Assembly (NCBI RefSeq): GCF_000725625.1 | Contig: NZ_JOHS01000102.1 | Location: 1 to 5,139, forward strand | Length of the DNA stretch: 5,139 nucleotides | Reading direction: 5' to 3' | Source: Streptomyces sp. NRRL F-6676 | GTDB taxonomy: Bacteria > Actinomycetota > Actinomycetes > Streptomycetales > Streptomycetaceae | In this document: positions 1 to 4,754 of the stretch, in pieces | How positions within the stretch are numbered: the first letter of the stretch is position 1 | How the letters are laid out: each line of letters starts with the position of its first letter | Position numbers and translations under genes: made by a program | The notes under the pieces: generated by a model | What the model was told of the DNA's origin: nothing | What the model saw: the letters and a program-made list of their open reading frames with translations, nothing else | Databases searched by the model: none

Positions 1-13
1 CTCGCCGCGTTGC

Positions 14-41
14 GGGGGTAGGGGGCACGGGGGGTGGGGGG
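14..41 (+). other. Predicted G-quadruplex motif
   Basis: Four runs of G lie very close together: G5 at 14-18, G5 at 21-25, G6 at 29-34 and G6 at 36-41. The loops between them are TA, CAC and T. This satisfies the usual G3+N1-7 rule easily, with short loops that favour a stable parallel quadruplex. It lies on the plus strand, so an RNA quadruplex would form only in a rightward transcript. No function is shown by sequence alone. Confidence 0.6.
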
Positions 42-91
42 TTCTCTGAGGGGGGTTTCGCCCCCGCCGCCCCTACCCTTCCCGTCCTTGA

Positions 92-112
92 CCTGGGGGC
101 TCTGCCCCCAGG
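92..112. terminator. Perfect 9-bp GC hairpin, terminator-like
   Basis: CCTGGGGGC (92-100) and GCCCCCAGG (104-112) are perfect reverse complements separated by a TCT loop. A further C6G6 palindrome (113-124) follows directly, and a GGGGG/CCCCC hairpin with a 5-nt loop (51-65) precedes it. There is no T-tract, but hairpins of this kind without a U-run are common at gene ends in Streptomyces. It could end transcription from either side. Direction and activity are inferred. Confidence 0.45.
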
Positions 113-210
113 CCCCCCGGGGGGAGTCGGGGGTGCGTGGGGAGGGAGGAGCGCGGTAGAGCTCGGGTGGGTGGGGTGCGTGGGCGGGTGCGGGTGGGTG
201 AGGGCTTCTC

Positions 211-306
211 GCGCAGTTCCCCGCGCCCCTTATGGGGCGCGGTTGCTCGCGCCCGCGCGGCGGAGCCGCAGATCGGACACAGTCCCGCGCCCCTTACGGG
301 GCGCGG
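211..306. repeat. Palindromic intergenic repeat element with two near-identical hairpins
   Basis: The element contains CCGCGCCCC-TTAT-GGGGCGCGG (221-242) and CCGCGCCCC-TTAC-GGGGCGCGG (285-306), identical in their 9-bp stems and differing at one loop base. Between them is a smaller hairpin, GCGGC-GGA-GCCGC (257-269). From memory, blocks with this core and an adjoining segment reading roughly GGTTGCTCGCGCCC are highly repeated between genes in Streptomyces genomes; I cannot verify that here. The right palindrome ends 3 bp before the glycosyltransferase stop codon, so in that transcript a strong hairpin would form immediately after translation ends. Confidence 0.65.
285..306 (-). terminator. Likely 3'-end hairpin of the glycosyltransferase transcript
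   Basis: A perfect 9-bp GC stem with a 4-nt loop begins 3 nt downstream of the minus-strand stop codon at 310-312. It is followed, in the direction of transcription, by a second copy at 221-242. No U-tract follows, so it may act as a tandem stem-loop terminator or as an mRNA 3'-end stabiliser rather than a classical intrinsic terminator. Confidence 0.5.
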
Positions 307-309
307 CCC

Positions 310-1581
310 TCACCGGGTGCTTCGGCGCCAAGTGCGCAGTGCTCGTGTTACGCGCAGCCTTGCGAACAGGTGGTCGTAGCGGGTGGTGATGGGGGTGGGG
401 TCGTAGCGGTGGGCGCTTTGCAGGGCTGCCGCTGCCATGCCGTGGCGCAGGGTGTCGTCGGCGATGAGGTCGAGGATCGCGTCGGCGAGGGCGGGGGCGT
501 CGCCCACGGGGACGAGGCGGCCGTCGACGCCGTCCGTGACGATCTCGGCGGGCCCCAGCGGGCAGTCCGTGCTGATCACCGGCACCCCGCAGCGCATCGC
601 CTCCACCAGCGTCATTCCGAAGGACTCCGCGTCCGACGCGCTCACCACCAGGGACGCCTTCGCGAATTCCGCCTCGATCGGGGTGCAGGGGCCCATCAGC
701 CGGGCTCGGCCGGTGAGACCGAGTTCGTCGATCAGCTTCTCCAGATCCTCCTTCGCGTTGCCGCCGCCGTAGATCCGCAAGCGCCAGTCGGGTTCCTTGG
801 CCGCGACCGTCGCGAACGCCTCCAGCAGCAGGTCGAAGCGTTTGCCGGGGGCGAGCCGGCCGGCCGCCGCGATCACCTTGGACGTGCCGTCGGACGGCGG
901 CACGTCCACCGGCGGCACGATGTTCGGCACCGACACCACCCGTACCCCCGGCAGCGGCATCCGCCTGCGGTAGACCCGCGCGTCGGCCTCTGTCATCGTC
1001 ACCACCGCGTCCATGGACCGGTAGTGGCGGGCGAGCTCGGCGCGCAGCCGCTTGTTGTGCGCGTCGTGCCGCAGGTGCTCCTGGGCGATGCGCAGCGCGC
1101 GGCGGGGGCCGAAGCGGGCGAGGTAGACGTTGATGCCGGGCCGGGTGCCGATGATCACGTCGGCGTCGCACCGTTCGAGGTGGGCGCGGACGCGCAGGTC
1201 GGTGAGGCGGGAGTACTGCTTGTGCCGCTTCTCGGCGGCGGGGAAGTCCTCGGCGGGCCGCGCGTACGCGGGGTCGTCCAGGTCGGGGCTGCCGGGGCGG
1301 GTGTCCACCAGCGGGACGAGGCGGACGCGCGGGTCGAGGTCGAAGCGGGGGGTGTCCCGGTGCCGGGACATGGAGACGATCTCCACGTCGTGGTCGTCGG
1401 CGAGTGCGGCGGCGAGGTTGAAGGTGGTGCGGACGGTGCCGCCGATGGCGTACGCGTTGTGCAGCAGGAAGGTGATCTTCCGGCGGCGGCGCCGCCAGAG
1501 GCGGAGGGCCAGCCGGACGGCGGCCCTCCGGGCCGGGCCGGGGCCCGTGGGGTGGCTCGTCGTGCTCGTCGTGCGGTTCAT
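310..1581 (-). CDS. Family-4 (GT4, GT-B fold) glycosyltransferase
   Basis: This 423-residue protein is a retaining-type GT-B glycosyltransferase that should move a sugar from an activated donor to an unidentified acceptor. The N-terminal Rossmann half carries a glycine-loop motif, NAYAIGGTVR, shortly after a beta strand (ITFLLH). The C-terminal donor-binding half has AGRLAPGKRF (Arg242, Lys247) and the EX7E signature, Glu319-SFGMTLV-Glu327, followed by GVPVISTDCPLGPAEIV. There is no signal peptide or membrane helix. Residues about 18-35 are an Arg-rich amphipathic stretch that could hold the enzyme at the inner membrane face. The ATG at 1581 is chosen because GGAAGG lies 6 nt upstream; the longer frame to 1797 would run into the divergent regulator. 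The last 18 codons have unusual third positions (see findings). By family analogy a cell-wall glycopolymer or exopolysaccharide role is plausible, but the substrate cannot be read. Confidence 0.93.
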   Translation of the reverse strand: MNRTTSTTSHPTGPGPARRAAVRLALRLWRRRRRKITFLLHNAYAIGGTVRTTFNLAAALADDHDVEIVSMSRHRDTPRFDLDPRVRLVPLVDTRPGSPDLDDPAYARPAEDFPAAEKRHKQYSRLTDLRVRAHLERCDADVIIGTRPGINVYLARFGPRRALRIAQEHLRHDAHNKRLRAELARHYRSMDAVVTMTEADARVYRRRMPLPGVRVVSVPNIVPPVDVPPSDGTSKVIAAAGRLAPGKRFDLLLEAFATVAAKEPDWRLRIYGGGNAKEDLEKLIDELGLTGRARLMGPCTPIEAEFAKASLVVSASDAESFGMTLVEAMRCGVPVISTDCPLGPAEIVTDGVDGRLVPVGDAPALADAILDLIADDTLRHGMAAAALQSAHRYDPTPITTRYDHLFARLRVTRALRTWRRSTR

Positions 1582-1587
1582 CCAGTG

Positions 1588-1593
1588 CCTTCC
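1588..1593 (-). promoter_or_regulatory. Shine-Dalgarno site fixing the glycosyltransferase start
   Basis: On the minus strand this reads GGAAGG, with 6 nt between it and the ATG at 1581. It supports this start over the upstream in-frame starts. Confidence 0.75.
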
Positions 1594-1715
1594 CGACGCG
1601 ACCTCTTGTCCGGACGCGCGACGCGTGACGTACGGGGACACGGTGGCCCGACGAGGTAAACCACCGGGCCGCCCGCGGTGAGAGGCGGGTAAGAAGCCCG
1701 CCCGCACCCCGGTCC

Positions 1716-1732
1716 ACCCGGTGGGTACCCGG
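1716..1732 (+). promoter_or_regulatory. Candidate response-regulator binding site (ACCCGG direct repeat)
   Basis: ACCCGG occurs at 1716-1721 and again at 1727-1732, an 11-bp period. A looser copy, ACCCCGG, is at 1706-1712. OmpR/PhoB-family regulators bind head-to-tail half-sites spaced about one helical turn, and autoregulation from a site just upstream of the operon is common. The site ends 24 bp before the regulator start codon. It is unproven, and GC-rich DNA produces such matches by chance. Confidence 0.3.
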
Positions 1733-1756
1733 CCGCGGCCTTGGCAGACTGGTGGA

Positions 1757-2527
1757 GTGACCCAGACAGTTCTGCTGGCCGAGGACGACCGTGCCATCCG
1801 TCATGCCCTGGAACGCGCCCTGACGCTCGAGGGTTACGAGGTGACCGCCGTGGCCGACGGGGTGGAAGCGCTCGCGCACGCCCACCGCACCCCGCCCGAC
1901 GTGCTCCTTCTCGACGTGATGATGCCCGGCATCGACGGCCTTCAGGTCTGCCGTGTACTCCGTGCGGAGGGTGACCGTACGCCCATCCTGATGCTCACCG
2001 CGCTGGTCGAGACGGCGGACCGGATCGCCGGTCTGGACGCGGGCGCGGACGACTACGTCGTCAAACCGTTCGACGTGGAGGAGGTCTTCGCCCGGCTGCG
2101 CGCGCTGCTGCGGCGCACGGGAACGGCGGGGTACGGCGGGTACGCCGGTCCCGACGGGCCGAACGGGCCGAACGGGCCGAACGGGCCGAACGGCGGTCCG
2201 GTGCTCAAGGGGGAACGCTGGACCGGCGGGCAGCTGTCGGTGGCGGGGCTGCGCATGGACGTGCAGGCGCGCCGGGCATGGCGCGGGGAGCGGGAGCTTG
2301 AGCTCACCCGCACGGAGTTCGACCTGCTGGAACTGCTCGCGCGCAACGCCGGGATCGTGCTCGACCACGCCACGATCTACGACCGCATCTGGGGCTACGA
2401 CTTCGGCCCCGGCTCCAAGAACCTCGCGGTCTACGTCGGCTATCTGCGCCGCAAGCTGGACGAACCGGGGGCGCCGGCACTGATCCACACGGTGCGGGGT
2501 GTGGGGTACGTGCTGAGGGAGGACTAG
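1757..2527 (+). CDS. OmpR/PhoB-family response regulator, MprA-like
   Basis: This 256-residue cytoplasmic transcription factor is the output half of the two-component pair with the kinase downstream. The receiver domain (about residues 4-118) has the acidic pair Asp10/Asp11, phosphoacceptor Asp53 in LLLDVMMPG, Thr81 and Lys103 in VVKPF, so all catalytic positions are intact. The C-terminal winged helix-turn-helix (about 158-254) has a recognition helix around residues 220-235 and ends in the typical TVRGVGYVLRE. Between the domains is an unusually long Gly/Pro/Asn linker containing (GPN)4 at residues 134-145, which makes the protein longer than the usual 225-240. The GTG at 1757 is preferred because the receiver fold begins immediately after it; an in-frame GTG at 1721 would add 12 residues that fit no receiver start. 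There is no well-spaced Shine-Dalgarno sequence, so a leaderless transcript is possible. The MprA resemblance is from remembered motifs. Confidence 0.95.
   Translation: MTQTVLLAEDDRAIRHALERALTLEGYEVTAVADGVEALAHAHRTPPDVLLLDVMMPGIDGLQVCRVLRAEGDRTPILMLTALVETADRIAGLDAGADDYVVKPFDVEEVFARLRALLRRTGTAGYGGYAGPDGPNGPNGPNGPNGGPVLKGERWTGGQLSVAGLRMDVQARRAWRGERELELTRTEFDLLELLARNAGIVLDHATIYDRIWGYDFGPGSKNLAVYVGYLRRKLDEPGAPALIHTVRGVGYVLRED
2156..2191 (+). repeat. 9-bp tandem repeat (4 copies) in the regulator linker
   Basis: GGGCCGAAC is repeated four times without error, each copy encoding Gly-Pro-Asn, directly after a diverged copy encoding Gly-Pro-Asp (2147-2155). The unit is three codons, so slippage changes linker length without shifting frame. 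Confidence 0.9.
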
Positions 2528-2575
2528 GCGTGCGCCGCCGTGGCGGGGGCGCGTGGGCTGCCGTGCGCCGTGAGC

Positions 2576-2579
2576 GGAG
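2576..2579 (+). promoter_or_regulatory. Shine-Dalgarno site fixing the kinase start
   Basis: GGAG lies 6 nt before the GTG at 2586. The kinase frame has a TGA at 2571-2573, so 2586 is the first start available after that stop. The 58-nt gap after the regulator contains GCGCC (2532-2536) opposite GGCGC (2548-2552), a possible weak stem. Confidence 0.7.
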
Positions 2580-2585
2580 CCTGGG

Positions 2586-4055
2586 GTGAGCCGGGTTCCC
2601 GGCCGGCTGCGGACGGTGTCGTCGCTGCGGACGACCTTCACCGTGTCGTTCGCGGCCGTCGCCGTCGGCGTCACCGTGCTGATCGGGTTCCTCAGTTACG
2701 ACGCCGCCGCCCGGCTCGTCCGCGTGGACGAGAAGACCGTGTTCTCCGAGCGTGTGGAGGATCTGCGCAACCAGGTGCGGCAGCAGCGGTTCGACTCCGA
2801 CGACTTCGCCAAGGACGATCCCGACCGGGACGGTCCGCGCGCCGCGATCTTCCGCTCCAGCCGGATGGACGTGCAGGTCATCGGACCGTCCGGCACGGTC
2901 GTCGACCCCGGCAAGCCGCGGCTGCCCGTGGACGCCACCGGCCGCCGGATGGCCGGGGCCGCGACGGCCGGGCAGCTGGTCGAGCAGGGCGAGGTCGCGG
3001 TCGCCGGCGACTTCTACCGCGTGGCGATCGTCTCGCTGGGCGGCGGGCGTGGCGCGGTGCAGGTGGCGCAGGAGTTCAGCGACACCGAGGATCTGCTGCG
3101 AGAGCTGCAAAAACGGACCATCCTGCTGGTCGCCGCGGTGGTGATCGGCTCCGGGCTGTTCGGCTGGTGGCTGGCCCGGCGGATCACCCGGCGGCTGGTC
3201 CGGCTCACGGCGGCGGCGGAGGACGTGGCCCGTACCCGGCGGCTGGGCATCCAGGTGCCGGTGACCGGGCACGACGAGGTGGCCCGGCTCGGCCGCTCGT
3301 TCGACCGGATGCTCGGCCGGCTGGCCCAGTCGGAGGAGGACCAGCGGCGCCTCGTGCAGGACGCGGGGCACGAGCTGCGGACGCCGCTGACCTCGCTGCG
3401 GACCAACATCTCGCTGCTGCGCCGCATCGACGAACTGCCGCCCTCGACGCGGGAGGAACTCGTCGCCGACCTCGCGCAGGAGTCGCGGGAGCTGACGGAC
3501 CTCGTCAACGAGCTGGTCGACCTCGCGGCCGGGCAGTCGGACGCCGAGCCGGTGCAGCGGGTGGCACTGGGGGACCTCGCGGAGGACGTGGCGGTGATCG
3601 TCCGCCGCCGCACGGGCCGCGAGGTGAGGGTCCGGGTCACCGGGGACACGACGGTGGACGGGCGGGCGTCGGCGTTGCAGCGGGCGGTCTCGAACCTGGT
3701 CGAGAACGCGGTGAAGTTCGACCGCGCAGGGACGGCCCCGGTCACGGTCACGGTGGCGGGCCCGGCGCACACGGGAGCGACCCGCACGGACGCGGCGCCG
3801 CCGCGCGCGAGCGCGGTGCGGGTGGAGGTGCTGGACCGGGGGCCGGGGGTGGCGGAGGAGGACCTCCAGCGGATCTTCGACCGCTTCTACCGGACGGCGG
3901 ACGCGCGCAGCCTGCCGGGCTCGGGGCTCGGGCTGTCGATCGTCCGCGAGGTGGCGACGTCGCACGGGGGCGCGGCGTTCGCCTACCGGCGGGAGGGGGG
4001 CGGGTCGGTCATGGGGTTCACGGTGACGGGGGCTCCGCCGAGGGGTGACCAATAG
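2586..4055 (+). CDS. Membrane sensor histidine kinase with HAMP domain, MprB-like
   Basis: This 489-residue kinase senses a signal outside the membrane, autophosphorylates and should phosphorylate the regulator encoded 58 nt upstream, almost certainly in the same operon. Transmembrane helix 1 is at about residues 17-38, an extracytoplasmic sensor at 39-177, and helix 2 at 178-197. A HAMP linker (198-250) is followed by the dimerisation domain with His262 in DAGHELRTPLTSLR. The ATPase domain has an N-box with Asn374 (NLVENAVKF), a D-box at Asp417 (DRGPGV), an F-box (FDRFYR) and a second glycine box at 445-450 (GSGLGL). All expected catalytic residues are present. The sensor has an Asp-rich stretch (residues 70-82), and a low-complexity Ala/Thr/Pro insertion (about 392-410) interrupts the ATPase domain. 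The H-box context resembles MprB of mycobacteria, an envelope-stress kinase; the actual stimulus here is unknown. Confidence 0.95.
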   Translation: MSRVPGRLRTVSSLRTTFTVSFAAVAVGVTVLIGFLSYDAAARLVRVDEKTVFSERVEDLRNQVRQQRFDSDDFAKDDPDRDGPRAAIFRSSRMDVQVIGPSGTVVDPGKPRLPVDATGRRMAGAATAGQLVEQGEVAVAGDFYRVAIVSLGGGRGAVQVAQEFSDTEDLLRELQKRTILLVAAVVIGSGLFGWWLARRITRRLVRLTAAAEDVARTRRLGIQVPVTGHDEVARLGRSFDRMLGRLAQSEEDQRRLVQDAGHELRTPLTSLRTNISLLRRIDELPPSTREELVADLAQESRELTDLVNELVDLAAGQSDAEPVQRVALGDLAEDVAVIVRRRTGREVRVRVTGDTTVDGRASALQRAVSNLVENAVKFDRAGTAPVTVTVAGPAHTGATRTDAAPPRASAVRVEVLDRGPGVAEEDLQRIFDRFYRTADARSLPGSGLGLSIVREVATSHGGAAFAYRREGGGSVMGFTVTGAPPRGDQ

Positions 4056-4058
4056 CTC

Positions 4059-4124
4059 GGGGGGGGCGGGTCCGGGTCCGGGTCGGGGTCGTTGTGCGGG
4101 TGCGGGTGCGGGTGCGGGTGCGGG
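4059..4124 (+). repeat. G-rich hexamer array between convergent genes, with G-quadruplex potential
   Basis: After a G8 run (4059-4066), nine consecutive 6-bp units keep one phase from 4071 to 4124: TCCGGG twice, TCGGGG, TCGTTG, then TGCGGG five times. G-runs at 4068-4070, 4074-4076, 4080-4082 and 4085-4088 form one quadruplex motif, and the TGCGGG units form another. The array begins 3 bp after the kinase stop and ends 9 bp before the acetyltransferase stop. No perfect hairpin terminator lies between the two convergent genes, so this tract occupies the position where termination should occur. Confidence 0.85.
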
Positions 4125-4133
4125 TGCCGCGCC

Positions 4134-4688
4134 TCAGCCGATCACCGGGCTGCGGCGCTCGACCAGGACGACGTCGCGCCAGCGGCCGTGGTGGCGGCCG
4201 ATCCGTTCGCGGGTGCCGATGACGCGGAAGCCCAGGCGGGCGTGGAGGGCGAGGCTCGCGGTGTTCTCGGGGAAGATGCCGGACTGCACGGTCCAGATGC
4301 CGGCCGCCTCCGTGGAGGCGAGCAGCGCCCGCAGCAGTGCGGAGCCCACGCGCCGGCCCCGGGCGTCCGGGTGGACGAACACCGAGTGCTCGACGACGCC
4401 GGCGTACGCGCGGCGGTCGGTGACCTTCGCCGCGGCGACCCAGCCGAGCACGGCCCCGTAGCCGTCCGCCCCGGAGCCGGAGCCGGAGCCGTCCGCCCCG
4501 GCGCCGTCCAGTGCCACGAACCGGTGCTCGGGCAGCTTGGCGGCGTCGAACACCGGCCAGGCCGGCGGCGCCGTCTCGAACGTGGCGTCGCCCTCCGCGA
4601 TGCCGGCGCCGTAGATCGTCAGGACCTGGTCCGCGTGCGCGTCGGTCATCGGGACGACGCGCACCGGGGCGTCGTTCGTCTTCGGCAT
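4134..4688 (-). CDS. GNAT acetyltransferase, phosphinothricin/methionine-sulfoximine acetyltransferase-like
   Basis: This 184-residue soluble enzyme should transfer an acetyl group from acetyl-CoA to an amine. The GNAT core is clear: an N-terminal strand and helix (VRVVPMTDAHADQVLTIY), GDATFET at 33-39, central strand VVEHSVFVHP (98-107), the CoA pyrophosphate loop ARGRRVGSALL (109-119), and the group-typical block from IWTVQSGIFPENTASLALH to GTRERIGRHHGRWRDVVLVERR (131-179). The last block is characteristic of the Bar/PAT and YncA/MddA-like group. Acceptors in that group include phosphinothricin, methionine sulfoximine and related amino acids, but many members have unknown substrates. A Gly-Ser-rich loop at residues 62-78 is a repeat expansion. 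The ATG at 4688 has no good Shine-Dalgarno sequence, so the first few residues are uncertain; a start at Val9 (GTG) is possible. It lies 66 bp downstream of the YnfA gene on the same strand. Confidence 0.92.
   Translation of the reverse strand: MPKTNDAPVRVVPMTDAHADQVLTIYGAGIAEGDATFETAPPAWPVFDAAKLPEHRFVALDGAGADGSGSGSGADGYGAVLGWVAAAKVTDRRAYAGVVEHSVFVHPDARGRRVGSALLRALLASTEAAGIWTVQSGIFPENTASLALHARLGFRVIGTRERIGRHHGRWRDVVLVERRSPVIG
4461..4501. repeat. In-frame direct repeat with hexamer core inside the acetyltransferase gene
   Basis: GCCGTCCGCCCCGG occurs at 4461-4474 and again at 4488-4501, exactly 27 bp apart, that is nine codons. Between them CCGGAG is repeated three times (4471-4488), encoding Gly-Ser units on the minus strand. 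The duplicated ends both encode Ala-Asp-Gly (residues 65-67 and 74-76). The structure looks like an in-frame duplication with slippage in a surface loop. Confidence 0.85.
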
Positions 4689-4754
4689 GCGGCCATGGTG
4701 GCATGCGCCGCTGTCGTGGACACGGCCCGCGGACGGCGCCCCTGCCGCGTCCGG
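4689..4754 (-). other. Short spacer between YnfA and acetyltransferase genes with an imperfect hairpin
   Basis: This 66-bp gap contains GCGCCG (4705-4710) opposite CGGCGC (4734-4739), enclosing a small TGTC-GTG-GACA stem (4712-4722). It could be a partial terminator or processing structure between two co-transcribed genes, or the acetyltransferase leader. There is no T-tract and no clear promoter is visible. Confidence 0.35.

Larger units (their letters stand above)
1..309. other. Non-coding, G-rich, hairpin-rich intergenic region
   Basis: I see no credible gene here. The open frames that cross it are low-complexity Arg/Gly-rich translations with no recognisable domain, and some run antisense into the glycosyltransferase. 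The content is structural: a G-run cluster at 14-41, a small GGGGG/CCCCC hairpin at 51-65, a 9-bp hairpin at 92-112, a C6G6 palindrome at 113-124, a strongly G-over-C-skewed stretch at about 141-200, and a palindrome-bearing repeat element at about 211-306. Because the glycosyltransferase is transcribed leftward into this region, it most likely serves as its transcript end. What lies to the left of position 1 is unknown. Confidence 0.75.
1582..1756. promoter_or_regulatory. Divergent intergenic region holding promoters for both flanking genes
   Basis: These 175 bp must contain the promoters of the leftward glycosyltransferase and the rightward two-component operon. I cannot assign a convincing -35/-10 pair on either strand. 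Visible structure includes CGGTGG (1641-1646) opposite CCACCG (1661-1666); GGCCCG (1645-1650) opposite CGGGCC (1665-1670), overlapping and mutually exclusive with the first; a stem GGCGGG-7 nt-CCCGCC (1684-1702); and CCACC-C-GGTGG (1714-1724). These inverted repeats are possible operators, and the arrangement would allow one regulator to control both directions. Confidence 0.6.

Noticed and set aside
137..389. Two small plus-strand frames (137-379 and 171-389)
   Set aside because: They run through the palindromic repeats and into the glycosyltransferase antisense. Composition is Arg/Gly-rich and no ribosome-binding site or domain is evident.
232..1659. 475-residue plus-strand frame antisense to the glycosyltransferase
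   Set aside because: It is low-complexity Gly/Val/Arg/His sequence with no recognisable motif, and the opposite strand encodes a clear GT4 enzyme.
1582..1797. N-terminal extension of the glycosyltransferase to 1797
   Set aside because: It would overlap the regulator start, has no family similarity and ignores the good ribosome-binding site before the ATG at 1581.
230..2674. 814-residue open frame on the minus strand
   Set aside because: It overlaps the glycosyltransferase and the response regulator in other frames. The translation is Arg/Pro/Ala/His-rich with no domain, as expected of a shadow frame in very GC-rich DNA.
2304..4052. 582-residue minus-strand frame opposite the kinase (and a 257-residue one at 3014-3787)
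   Set aside because: Both are shadows of the well-supported histidine kinase and rich in Arg, Pro, His or Ser without domain structure.
4071..4124. Regular repeats considered as a CRISPR array
   Set aside because: Units are 6 bp and contiguous with no spacers, so this is a simple-sequence array.
4126..4156. Imperfect stem at the acetyltransferase stop (GCCGC/GCGGC outer, CAGCC/GGCTG inner) as an intrinsic terminator
   Set aside because: The two stems share a base and need a bulge, part lies within coding sequence and no T-tract follows, so I could not support it as a terminator.
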